Positions 25,608 to 36,320 of a stretch of 64,000 nucleotides of DNA are shown in pieces (the first letter of the stretch is position 1; each line of letters opens with the position of its first letter). Source of the DNA: Oscheius tipulae (lineage: Eukaryota > Nematoda > Chromadorea > Rhabditida > Rhabditidae); the NCBI GenBank assembly GCA_037178975.1, contig JASJZH010000003.1:4960001-5024000 (forward strand), in the 5' to 3' direction. Below the pieces are notes generated by a model. It had not been told where the DNA came from, ran no database searches, and saw only the letters and a list, made by a program, of their open reading frames with translations. The translations under genes and the position numbers were made by a program.

Positions 25608-27840
25608 ATGGCGGCCATTTCTCCGTTCCGAGTTGTTATCAGGTGTGTTTTCTTTTACAGAATTTTCACTGTTCAATTGGATAGAAGAGATGCTATGTAT
25701 TTTAATGACCATAATCACATAAATGAGATCGCAAGAATACTTAGCCCGAACAACAAGTCTCCACGACAATTTTATCTTCCTGCTTTTCAGAATGTCTTCC
25801 CGGGCAGCCGCTTATGGACATGCGAAGACTGGAGCATTCAGCCAGGTCGGACCTGTCCTTCACAATCCATTCAGAGAAGACCCTTTACTAGATCGTACTC
25901 TCCGTCGTTTTATTCCCCAAGCAGAATATGATAAGGTGCTTGTTTGTTTCGTTTTGATTTCGACTGATAACACTTTTCTTTGAGCACGGTACGGCCTTTC
26001 AGGTAGCACACGACCTAGACAAATTCGGAGAACGCGTTGTCTCGGAAATAGAAAACCTCGGCCGGCAATGTGAACTTCAGCAGCCAGTTCTAGAACAACA
26101 CGATGCGTGGGGTCGACGAGTGGACAAGCTGAAAGTCTGTCCTGAATGGTACCGTTTGAAAGAAATCTGTGCCGAAGAAGGCGTCGTCTCACTCGGATAC
26201 AAAAACCCAATTTCGGAGCATCCAGTCATCCGTCGATTACATCAAGTTGCGAAGTTGTATTTGTTCTCCCCGTCAGCCGGACTGACGACGTGTCCGATGG
26301 CCATGACGGACGGAGCAATAAAAACCCTGAAGGTGCTAAGTCTGGATCAAGAACATCCCTTTGCAAAGGAAGCTGTCGAACGATTACTTAGCAGAGACGG
26401 AAAAAAGGCTTGGACAAGTGGACAATGGATGACTGAAAAGAAAGGAGGCAGCGATGTCGGAAGTGGCTGCGATACATATGCTGTTCAGATCGAGGGCGAC
26501 AAGGTGATTCCATTATTTATAATACACAAACTTTTGTTTCAGTATCGTCTACATGGCTACAAGTGGTTTAGTTCTGCAATTGACGCCGATGTGGCCTTGA
26601 CTCTCGCCAGAGTCGTGGACAAAGATGGAGAAGCAACAAAGGCATGTGTTTTTTTCTTCAAATAAATAGTGATCTAGGGATCCAAAGGTCTATCGCTCTT
26701 TCTGCTGCGTATCCGCAACGATGACGGCTCTCTCAACGGAATCCAGATGGTCCGTTTGAAGAACAAGCTCGGAACAAAGCAACTGCCTACAGCTGAATTA
26801 CTTTTGGATGGCTGTGTTGCTGAACGAATTAGTCAGACTGGACGTGGTGTAGCCGGAATCGCAAATATGCTTAACATTACTCGAATTCATAACGCTGTCG
26901 CCTCGATTGGCGGCATGCGACGAATTCTGGCCTTGGCGAGGGACTATTCCACGAGAAGGGAGGTCTTCGGACAAGCTCAGTCCAAATGGCCTCTTCACAC
27001 GGCCACTATCGCCAAGTTAGAAGTGCAAACTCGTGCCTGTTTCCTGCTTCTAATCGAAGCTGCTCGTCTTCTCGGTCTGACCGTAAGTTTTCTGTTTCCA
27101 TTCCAATGTTTCACGAATTCCTTCAAAGATATTTGTTTATCCAGGAAGCTGGAGAGGCAACTGCTACTGAAGCAACTGCCCTTCGTCTTGTGACACCGGT
27201 CTTAAAGCTGTTTGCTGGAAAACTCTGTGTTCCTGCAATCTCCGAGGGAATCGAATGTTTTGGAGGCCAAGGATACATCGAGGATACTGGTTTGCCGACT
27301 CTTCTGCGAGATGCTCAAGTCACTCCGATCTGGGAGGGTACAACCAACGTGCTCTCGCTCGATGTTCTTCGCGTCTTTTCTGGAAAAGACGATGTGCTCT
27401 TGGCATTTGGAAAACACTTGCAGAATATCCTCAGTGTCACCAGTAAGCCATTTCAAGTATCTTACTGCAGTTTGTCTATAGAGAATACTCCGAAACTACA
27501 GGAATGCAAAAAGGCGCTGGATGATGCTCTAGACCAGCTGCAGAAATTGCTTGTTCGAGCTGGCGACTCTGCTCTCCGTGATGAGGTCCGCGTCGACGCT
27601 GTAGCTCGTGATATTTCCTTCGCTATCGGACGAATTTACTGTGGAGCACTGCTGGTTCAAGCAGCTTCCGACGCTCATCAATCTAAGCCTTCCGACGAAA
27701 ATGTTGCTCACAGATGGTGCCTTGAACAGCCTCTTATTGAACTAAGATCCGAATGGATGACCAATGAGCGTGTCAAGCAAGATCGTGACATTGTTTTCGA
27801 AAGCTATGGAGACTACGCCGCACAACGGGCTAAGCTCTGA
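25608..27840 (+). CDS. acdh-11: acyl-CoA dehydrogenase, AidB/ACDH-11 type
   Basis: FAD-dependent flavoenzyme of the AidB branch; the C. elegans member ACDH-11 controls fatty-acid desaturation in heat adaptation. Seen: FREDPLLDRTLRRFIP, WGRRVDKLKVCPEWYRLK, SPSAGLTTCPMAMTDGAIKT, the flavin-binding WMTEKKGGSDVGS, HGYKWFSSAIDADVALTLAR, LKNKLGTKQLPTAEL, GRGVAGIANMLNITRIHNA and ECFGGQGYIEDTGLPTLLRD. A short exon at 25608 (MAAISPFRVVIR, mitochondrial-like) splices in frame to a second possible start at 25792, itself one base behind TTTTCAG. Only the second may be used if the mRNA is trans-spliced. Length is about 590-600 residues, slightly more than AidB. The gene ends 79 bp from the tail of lipin. 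Confidence 0.93.
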
Positions 27841-27860
27841 TGTGTTTTTTGTACATTGTG

Positions 27861-27874
27861 AATAAAGTTTTATT
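27861..27874. terminator. back-to-back polyadenylation signals
   Basis: AATAAA on the plus strand at 27861-27866 serves the acyl-CoA dehydrogenase gene, and AATAAA on the minus strand at 27869-27874 serves lipin. They are two bases apart, so the two transcripts must overlap at their 3' ends. Confidence 0.7.
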
Positions 27875-27919
27875 TATGCAAAAATCTCTGAAAGATAAGA
27901 ATCTGACGGCAAAGTTAAT

Positions 27920-29594
27920 CACTTCTTTTTCTTTTGTTTCTTTTCTTCTTTCCTCCTTTTCTCATAGGCATCGAGATCTAGATCGACTGTTGATGCTTCG
28001 GCTTTCCAATGTGTAAATGTGCTATGTTCTAACGGCTGATACCAGCCAGATCGCTGTCGGTATTCAGCTTTGTTTGTGGCATTAGTTGCTCTGAAGTGTG
28101 AAACATTCGAATTTTGAGGCAGGCTTACAGTGGAGGAAAGAGATAGTCAGCAGTGTCGGCCATGTATTTATAACAGCTCACATATCCAACAGAGTCGCCT
28201 CCACGAACATGGCCAGAAGGGTCGACAATTAGGATTCGAGTCGGCGGGATGTTTACAGCGCGATACGACTTTACGTCCTGAAATCACAAATACCAGAAAG
28301 TGAAGTTGTAGTGTACAGTTTCTCGGTTTCCAAATCCGGCATAGAACGGTTGCTCAACTGGGAACAGCTTTTTGAGATCTTTCAGGGCTGCAATTTTGAA
28401 TTCGTCTGGTTTTCGATCAATGACTTCTCTGAAACAGTGAATATGTTGCAGTTAGAGTTGACCGGTCATTGAAATAGACCAGAACCAACAAATACATAGA
28501 AAAATGTAAGAGAGCGTACAGTCGGAATGCCATGAGGACACTGCTTGGCGAGAGCAGAACGGGACCATCGGGCAATCGCCTACTTCCTTGAACAACCGTT
28601 TTTAAATACTGCTTTGTCATATAGCTTTGACCAATGGCTCGCGAGGAAAGGTAGACCACTTTGTATCTGAACACTAAACTAGTACTTGACCAGCGCCCGC
28701 CTACCCATTTTCAATGATTCTAGTGTAAAGATCAGCAACTCCTGTATGGGCCCATGTACCGCCGATTACAGGAATGACATGACCAAGTACATCACTTTTT
28801 GTAATGGTTCCGTCGATATCGGAGACAACAAGCTGCTCATTCCATTTGTAAAGATAGATGTTGCACGAACACCAGCTCGTGCCCTGAAATCAGCAACATT
28901 TTGTGTGGACCAAATTATCAACCTGATACATGGTTGTGATGCTAAACCTTGCCTCGTTGGCTCCATACTTCAGTCCGAGACTTTTCAGTCGATCAGATGA
29001 TAATCGAAGTGAAGAATATAGCAGTCCATTTGTGCTACCAGCATCATCTCTGAAGTAAAGGTTTGAAAGGGTAAAGAGTCCGGAAACTTGACGGCTTCGT
29101 TCGTTGACGTTGAAAACACTGCTCCATCTTCTGTAGATGCATTCAGTTTTGGAGATTCTGGTCCAGCGATAATTGGCGGTGGGTTTTCTTGAGAAATAGG
29201 CACAGGAGTAGCAATTTGCGCTGGCTCGAGTTGCGGAACAAGGGGCGGAACTGCATCGGGTGTATTACTGTAAACTACTCCCGTGGCTCCGAGTTTCATT
29301 TTCAGATCGATGTCATCGCCATTGATTTCAATGTCTACGTACTAAAAACGAAAGTTAAAACGGGGAACAGCTTACCTTATCTGTGAGACTCCAAACACCG
29401 GCTTTCCCAAATCGAATGTGAAATGGGGTGGCTTTGAGCTGGCCGTCAGGTTGCTCGACAACAATTACATCGATAGCACCTGAAAAACTTGTATCAAAGC
29501 AAAAGAACAAGACTGATATACCCGACAACGTTGCTGGATTGATTGCATCGTAGAACGCCTTCGCTGTTTTTACTATAGCGTTCGCGTAGTCCAT
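27920..29594 (-). CDS. lpin-1: lipin, phosphatidate phosphatase (compact form)
   Basis: Mg-dependent phosphatase that turns phosphatidate into diacylglycerol at the ER and nuclear envelope. The N-LIP domain is clear: INPATLSG then [25 protein letters not shown] and [17 protein letters not shown]. The C-terminal HAD domain has [18 protein letters not shown], the DxDxT catalytic motif, then [32 protein letters not shown] and FGNRETDV. About eight exons give roughly 448 residues, half of human LPIN1 (about 890): the linker between the two domains is only about 90 residues. The tail is Lys-rich ([17 protein letters not shown]). The ATG is 14 bases behind a TTTTACAG. It is head-to-head with the RhoGAP gene. 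Confidence 0.95.
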
Positions 29595-29934
29595 GATATT
29601 CTGTTATCTGTAAAATTCCTTGTTTCCATTTTGTGAAAAAGATAATAGGAAGATTTTTCTAGTGGGTCAAAATTGAATCGAACGGGGGAAAGTGAATTTG
29701 TTTATGAACAAAGCAATCACGAACTTCGCGAATTTTGGAAAGGGCGCGTTATTTGGGTTCTGATTGGAATACCGTAGCCATGACCGAAATACGAACTGTT
29801 TGCAAAATCCAAAATTTGGGTCATGTTTCCAGTTTTTTCGTGTTTTTCTGTTCTCTAACGCTTTTTTATTGTGTCGTGCCTCTACAAAGTGTCGTCTGCC
29901 GATACTTATCGTTCATTTTCAGTTTGCCGTTATA
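29595..29934. promoter_or_regulatory. shared promoter region, lipin and RhoGAP gene
   Basis: A 340-bp gap between divergent ATGs; about the minimum size for a bidirectional promoter. No coding frame of note. Confidence 0.5.
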
Positions 29935-32440
29935 ATGGGTGCTGGCGACGATAGGGATGAGCCAGGGAAAACAGAAGCACCGCAACAAGACAAACAACCC
30001 GTACCGTAGCAAATAGTCCATCAACACCTCTTTTTTTAGAGCCGGAGCTACGAATTTTCGATTGCAGGTCAACAGCTGATGCGTTGCAAGTCTAAACGAG
30101 TCACGCCCAGGAAACTAAGTATATCGGAGGTAGCTACAGTAACGGTTGGGGCAAAATACAAAGAAGGATCATATGAACGGGAAGTAATCATTCCAAAAGT
30201 TCCAGCGTACGTTTTGGCCCTGTTATTGTAGTATGATAGTTTCAGCTTCTTATATGACTGTGCTTCAGTTCTTTACTCACGCGTCGGCAATAGCTCTGAG
30301 ATCTTTCGCAAATCAGGCTCTCAGAAGAGGATGAACGATTTCGTACGGAAACACACTGTTAGTTTTGGTCGTTGCAAATACTCTATTCTTCTTGTGGGAT
30401 GTGCATGTTCTCGGATGCTCTTTCGAGAACTCCGGCTTGTCAGATCTGGACGTGTCAGGATTGTTCAAACTATATTTGAGACAACATCTGGAACCTACTC
30501 TTTTTGCCGGCGATCCTATACTCGATGATATTATTAGAATACTTGAAGAAGTAAGTTTACCTTCCATGAGTCATCTGTCTCCTGCCCTAGATATAAACAA
30601 ATATGGGCAGGCTTGCATCTCCCTCCATCAAACAATTGCTCATTTTCAGCATCAATGCGTCAATTTTGATCTCGACATCAGCCCGGAATTGGGAACTCTA
30701 ATCTTCGTCATCAAATTTCTACATTCTCTCTGCCTGAAACACCCGCAGAGCCAGCAACTGACAGCTGCCAATTTAGCCATTCTTTTTGCACCAGGAATCA
30801 TTCAACACCAAAAGGCAGGAACGGCGAGATTTTCCTCGTGTCTACAACTTACTTTTTTCTTTAGGCAATTGATCCGAGGCAAGCCAAAGAGCATATTTAC
30901 CTGGTACAGAAGATGATAGAGAACTCATTCAAACTTGGTGTTCATATTGCTGACACAAATTTACATAGAGTGAGGTAAGACGTTTCTCTTACATTATTCT
31001 AATGTAACTAGATCGACCAGTATAAGCACGGATCGCTCTAAAAATTACGACTGTTCACGCAGATCTTCATCCGTTCTAGGTCGTTTCATGAAGTACATGG
31101 CTAAGGATCGTCCAAAGGTTCGTTGTGATGCATTTCGATCAAAATACTGATTTCAGAGAGTCCACGCCGCGCCGTATGCGCGAGTCAAACCAAGCCTCGA
31201 GTGTTCGCCTGAAGTTAGAATTTCTCGTCCATTGGCCAGAGGCTCGACAAGAATGCGACGAGAAGATGTCATAGCGTCCTTCGAGAAGGCTGGAGAGATC
31301 AACAATAGAATATCTCTCAAAGACACGGTAAGATGCCGCCCGACTGTAATTTATGTTTTAGTGTTGTCAGGTCTTTTGTGGAACTGGGTCGTCGACTTCT
31401 CCATTCACGCGGTGCTCAATGTCTACAGTACCGTTTGACGAAGAGAAAAGACGTCAACAAATCCAAAATTCGTCGCTGACGACTCTGCCGCCGGGGGAAA
31501 GTACCTTCAACTGCAACAATGGCGCTACTATTCGGAATACCCTACCGGTGCAAGACAATGGCCTGCTAGATGACAATTTTGTTTGATTTCATGTTGTATT
31601 AGTCATTCCACCTATTCCAGCTCTTATCACCCGAGCTGGACGTGTCTCTTACCAACGCCATGAGCCCCAAGAGGATACCGTTAGACAGCATCTTCATCCA
31701 GCCACCAAAAGAGCCGTCGACCGCCACCATTTACGACAAAACGCTTGCAACGCCGAAGGTCGAGACAATTGAGCGAACAGAGTCGGCAAAATCTGTAATA
31801 CAGGACGATTTCCTGTTCAAAAAGCCTGAACTCTCAGTGCCTCGTCCTCGGACACATAAAATTGAAGTACTCGATTTGTTTTTTTATAGCATGTATACTT
31901 ACTTTCAGGTAGAGAGACTAGCTGCCACTCGGACAACTTACAAATCGCTACTTTCTCTACCGCCAGAAGTCAGAAAACCTCCTGCCGGCTGCGGAACTAC
32001 ACAAGCTGCTGAAGTGGTTCATAAGTCGCAACCAGCTCGTAGACGACGATCCTCTGGCTTGGGATTTGGAAGCAGTGACATGGTCGATCTGATTCGCTCG
32101 TCCTCTGACCAAGAGGTCGGAGATTCCCAAGTCTTTGCAATATGTTTTTGCAGACACTAACCGAAGCAGCCAACGTACTCTCGTCTAACAGACCTTCGAT
32201 TGCTCTTCTGAAGCAGAAACAGACTGTTACGCAAAATGTGGCGAAGTTTGAACGCCAGGCCAGTGCTGATGAAGCTATCTCTAAAAAGTAAGTTCTTTTC
32301 TTTCTACTTCTACCTGGTTTTCCGAAACCTATTGTTTTCTATTCAGATCGCTCAGAGGTAGCGCTGGTCCATCTCCCGAAACTTCGTTCGCCCGTTCTAA
32401 GACGCCTGAGGACTTCAAGCGTGATCCACATAACAACTAA
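29935..32440 (+). CDS. RhoGAP-domain protein
   Basis: GTPase-activating protein for a Rho family GTPase. The RhoGAP domain covers residues about 50-230: IPKVPAFLYDCASVLYS, then SEIFRKSGSQKRM with the catalytic arginine finger, LDVSGLFKLYLRQHLEPTLF, and LTAANLAILFAPGIIQ. The rest (about residues 260-600) is Ser/Thr-rich and basic with no recognised domain, ending PEDFKRDPHNN. The first exon runs to 29998 with an acceptor at about 30041; the intron 30815-30864 begins GC. AATAAA lies at 32524-32529. ARHGAP11/19-like is a guess. The TTTTCAG 12 bases before the ATG suggests trans-splicing. Confidence 0.85.
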
Positions 32441-32768
32441 CCGACGACACATTTACATATATACGTTATTTTCTTGGCGCTTAGAATAGTGGAATGAGTT
32501 TGTGTCTTGTAGATTTGCGTCGAAATAAAATTCCCGCTAAACTTGTGGTGTATGAATTGATGGCCGCCTGAACGTTTCCTGCAATGCTTTTACAAACATA
32601 TTTATTGAGTATTGTTCATGTTTCTCTTCTTCATAGCAAAACTTAAAGTTTTTTTCATTAGAAGGTCTAACCGCAAGCAGTCCTTTAACACGTTGTAGCG
32701 CGATTCTGTGTAAACAACCTTTTTCTCTTATTGTCTCGAACAAACTGAACTGCTTGAGATTAATTCAG
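32441..32768. other. intergenic, no gene seen
   Basis: Between the RhoGAP gene and DDX51. It contains the polyadenylation signal at 32524 and otherwise nothing recognisable. Confidence 0.5.
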
Positions 32769-34944
32769 ATGGTCAAAGTTAGCAAGAAGACGGACAAATT
32801 GAAAGAAGTGGAAAGTTGCGTCAAAGACGAGGAATGGGACAATGAAGAAGAGTCGGTGGAGGATGAAGACGTCGAAGAACCGTGAGCTTTTACTCCCTGC
32901 TATATATACTTTTTTGCTCGTAGAGAAGAGTGGAACGATGAGGAAGGGCCGTTTATACCGAAGGAAGAAGAGGATTACCAGAAAGAATTTAAGGTACTTG
33001 GCCAACAGAACTTCCATACTTTGTCGAAGATCAAGTAACTTTTTCCGTTCATGTGTTTCAAAAAGCTGTTTCAGTGTAACAAGTAGTTGGGTAGAAAATG
33101 CAGTCGAATTCCCAGCTGAACTCAACGAAAATAATCTGTCTGACTTATCGTCATTGGCAGGATTTCCCTCTGAATTGTTCGAAAAAGTTCAGAGCGAGAT
33201 CAAACAGTGGTTTCCTGTTCAGGTATTTTGATTGATTTATCTCATTCCTCTTTTTAGAAATCTGTTATACCAGTTCTCCTGGCTGATATTCTGAAACCGC
33301 CAGTTTTGCGACCTCGCGATATCACTATTTCGGCTCCAACCGGTTCAGGAAAGACCCTTTGTTACGTGCTGCCCAGCCTGACGATGATTGGACAAAAGCC
33401 AACTGGACGACTGACAGTGCTGATCTTGGTTCCAGTACAGACTCTGGTGAAGCAGATTGAACAGGTTAGGCTATATTTAAATTGAGTTCGAGATCTTGAA
33501 TACAGGAGTTTGCCCGTTTCAATGTCTACAATGCCCAAGTGACGGCCCTTTCTGGCGCCGATGAGTACGAGAAAGAGCTGAAGAAGCTCTCGCTCAACGG
33601 AAACCGCGGTAGTGACGTGATCATCGCTACCCCAGCTCGTTTCATGGAACATTTGATGGCTCGCAACAGTCCAATACGACTGAATTCCCTCCGTCTTCTC
33701 GTTGTAGACGAAGCCGACCGGATGGGAATGAAAGTTAGAATGGAATGGCTCGAAGCTGTCGAGAAGCAGTCAGAAGGTGTACCATCTTCATTATCTGTAA
33801 CTTTGTTTTTTCAGGGAGAATAGCTGTCGGAAACCTTCGAGAGGTTCTGAATACTCGTCATGCGCCTCGGAAGCTTCTTCTCTCGGCTACTTTGTCAAAA
33901 GATATCGAAGAATTGCACATGTGGAATCTTCACAAACCGTGTCTCTTCCGTGCTAACGTCTCTTCGAGCGAGAAGGTTTGAATTAGTTTTTCTTCTCACT
34001 AAAGTCATCTGTTAGGTAAAAATGGATGGATACGACCACGTAACAGGAGTCTTGGCGCTGCCTAGTTCAATCGAACATGAGCTTTTGGAAGCAGAAAAGT
34101 CGGTTCATCCATTGGTAATTCACAGGAAGATTACCGGGAATGACTGGACAAGAGTGCTCATTTTCGTCAATGAAAAGTTTGTTTTCTTATTGCTACAACA
34201 CATATACCGGTTTCAGATCTTCCGCATTCCGTCTAGCTGTCTTACTATCGGCTCTGTCAGGCGACAAGTACAAAGTGGAGAATCTGACCGCCGATCTATT
34301 CGGTAGACGGAGGGAGAAGGTCCTCAGACGATTCAAAGTCGGAACGGTATGTTAGTTTACTATCTGTTGTACAATTAGTTTTTGTTCAGACTCGTGTCCT
34401 TATCTGTTCCGACGTTCTGGCTCGAGGAGTTGATGTCCCTGATATTGACTGTGTCATCAATTACGACCTGCCGACAATTGATCGTCTCTTCATCCACAGG
34501 GCTGGAAGAACCGGAAGAGCCGGCAAAAAAGGAGCCCTTTTGAGTATCGGAGACAAGGAAAGCGTATGCCTTTACTATCCTACATTTTTACCAAAAACAA
34601 TTCAGAGACGTTGGTTCAAAGCTCTCCTTGAGAAGACAGGACTATGGATAAACGTTGTCGTAACGCTAGTTGACAATGCAGAATTGGAAGCTCATATGGA
34701 AGCGTACCAGAAAGCATTGGCTGAGCTGAAGGAACGCATAGGCAAAGAGAAAGGTGACCTCCACATTTTGTCCAGTTGGAAAGTTGTTTCAGAAAACGGA
34801 TCAGCCAAAACGAAGAACGTCAGTGGGCTAGAGTACAAACGAAAACGAAAATGGGTTCCAGGACTCAAGGAGAAGCGAGATGAAGAGAAAATGGCCAAGC
34901 GAGGAATTTGGAAGTCGAAAAAAAAGGAAAAGAAGGATCATTAG
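32769..34944 (+). CDS. ddx-51: DEAD-box RNA helicase DDX51/Dbp6
   Basis: Nucleolar ATP-dependent helicase of 60S subunit assembly. An acidic N-terminus ([14 protein letters not shown]) leads to [14 protein letters not shown], the Q motif equivalent ([12 protein letters not shown]), motif [10 protein letters not shown], motif Ia [13 protein letters not shown], motif Ib [11 protein letters not shown], the DEAD box [14 protein letters not shown], and motifs IV-VI ([36 protein letters not shown]). The long C-terminal Lys-rich tail ([18 protein letters not shown]) suits a nucleolar protein. About ten GT-AG exons, roughly 590 residues. ATG directly behind AATTCAG. DDX51 versus DDX52 was decided by the KEFKVLG start and W-rich pre-Q region. 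Confidence 0.88.
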
Positions 34945-35079
34945 ATTGTTGTTTCGTATATTGTTATTCGTTGTTGTTTCCTTGTTAAAGTTTGTTTCTC
35001 CTTCTCTTCTCGGAATTGGATAAGTTGCAAGCTTTTCATACTTATTTTAATTAATCTTGATCATTAACTTTTTTTTCAT
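34945..35079. other. short intergenic gap
   Basis: Only 135 bp between the DDX51 stop and the metaxin start in the same direction. This spacing would fit a nematode operon; a T-rich run precedes the metaxin ATG. Confidence 0.35.
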
Positions 35080-36003
35080 ATGTCCAAAGGAGGACTCATA
35101 ACGGAATTAGTGAACCAGTCGCTGGCACTGAATGCCGAGCAGGAATGGAGTCATGTGGCTCTTTTCACGCCGTATTTGAGTAGGTTTTTGCTTTTTTTGA
35201 ATGGAACGTTTTCCTCACCTCATTTCTCAATTTGCAGATGACCAGGCTCTTCTCTATGAGTACGCGGATTGTCTCGCCGTGCAGACATTTCTACGAATGG
35301 CTCAGTTGCCTTTTGCCGTCAAGCAGAGACCCAATGCAGAGTTCATATCCCCGACTGGTATTTATTTTTCCATTTTGTTTCAAAAGAAACATTTCAGGTA
35401 GACTGCCTCTGCTGAAGATTCAGAAGACTCTCATCTCCGGCTTCAATGATATCGTGGATTTCGTCTCGAAGAAGGGCGTCTCTCTGTCCGCCTATCTGAC
35501 TGAAGCACAAACAGCCGAGATGAAGGCTCACATGTCTCTCGTCGACCATCTGCTACGAAATATCGAACTTTTCGTGGTTTGGAGTCACGACGAGACGTAT
35601 TCCAATGTGACCCGATACCGCTATGGAGCCGTCTACCATTGGCCAATTAGGAAAGTTCTTCCTTTCTTCAAACGACAGGAAATGCTTACTTATCTGCAAG
35701 ATCACAACTTTGGAGGCAAGGTATCGTTTACTTTATTTTCATTCTCAAATGTCTTCTTTGTAGAGCATGGAAGAAATAGTGGAACAATGTGACAAATCGT
35801 TCCGTGCTCTTTCCAGTCAGCTTGGAACTCAGGCGTATCTTTGTGGAAACCAGCCAACCGAGGCCGATGCTCTTCTATTCGGGCATCTTTTCACCATTCT
35901 CACGATGCAACTGCCTGCGATGGATGTGGCTAACACCTTGAAGAAGTATTCGAATCTAATCGAGTACACGAAACGGATCGAGACGGAATATTTCAAGCAG
36001 TGA
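35080..36003 (+). CDS. mtx-2: metaxin-2
   Basis: Outer mitochondrial membrane component of the SAM/metaxin complex that inserts beta-barrel proteins and, in nematodes, links mitochondria to motors. Starts MSKGGLITELVNQSL; then the thioredoxin/GST-like N-terminal fold (AVQTFLRMAQLPF, NAEFISPTGRLPLLKI), and the C-terminal GST fold with EAQTAEMKAHMSLVDHLL, RYGAVYHWP, LGTQAYLCGNQPTEADALLF and YSNLIEYTKRIETEYF. About 260 residues, as in human MTX2. There is no C-terminal TM, correct for metaxin-2. AATAAA at 36031. It starts 135 bp after DDX51. Confidence 0.94.
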
Positions 36004-36320
36004 GAGATTGTATAAATGTCTTTTAGGTATAATAAAGTTGCTAGTTATCATTTTGACATTTACCCGAACCGAAGGAGACTTTGTTTTCCACCCAAGGCAT
36101 TGGTGCAATATACCGATCTCGTTCATTCAATGTTTCTATTTTTGGCAATATAGAGACGCCGAAAGCGTGTCATGATATTCGGGCTGACCAGTCGCTGAGC
36201 GTGAAACCTCGTTCTGTATTCGCCGGAAGACGAGTAGGCAGGGCATGTTATCTCCTGTGTCACATTTGGCTACCTCTAGTCAAAGGCGCAGATAGCGGTC
36301 ACTTGTCCTCGTGTTCGACC
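36004..36320. other. intergenic
   Basis: Metaxin 3' end with its AATAAA, then the presumed promoter of the transporter gene. No further gene seen. Confidence 0.5.

Noticed and set aside
30068-30090. 23-nt intron in the RhoGAP gene
   Set aside because: A donor at GTACCG upstream keeps a single open frame through SRSYEFSIAGQQ, so no such tiny intron is needed.
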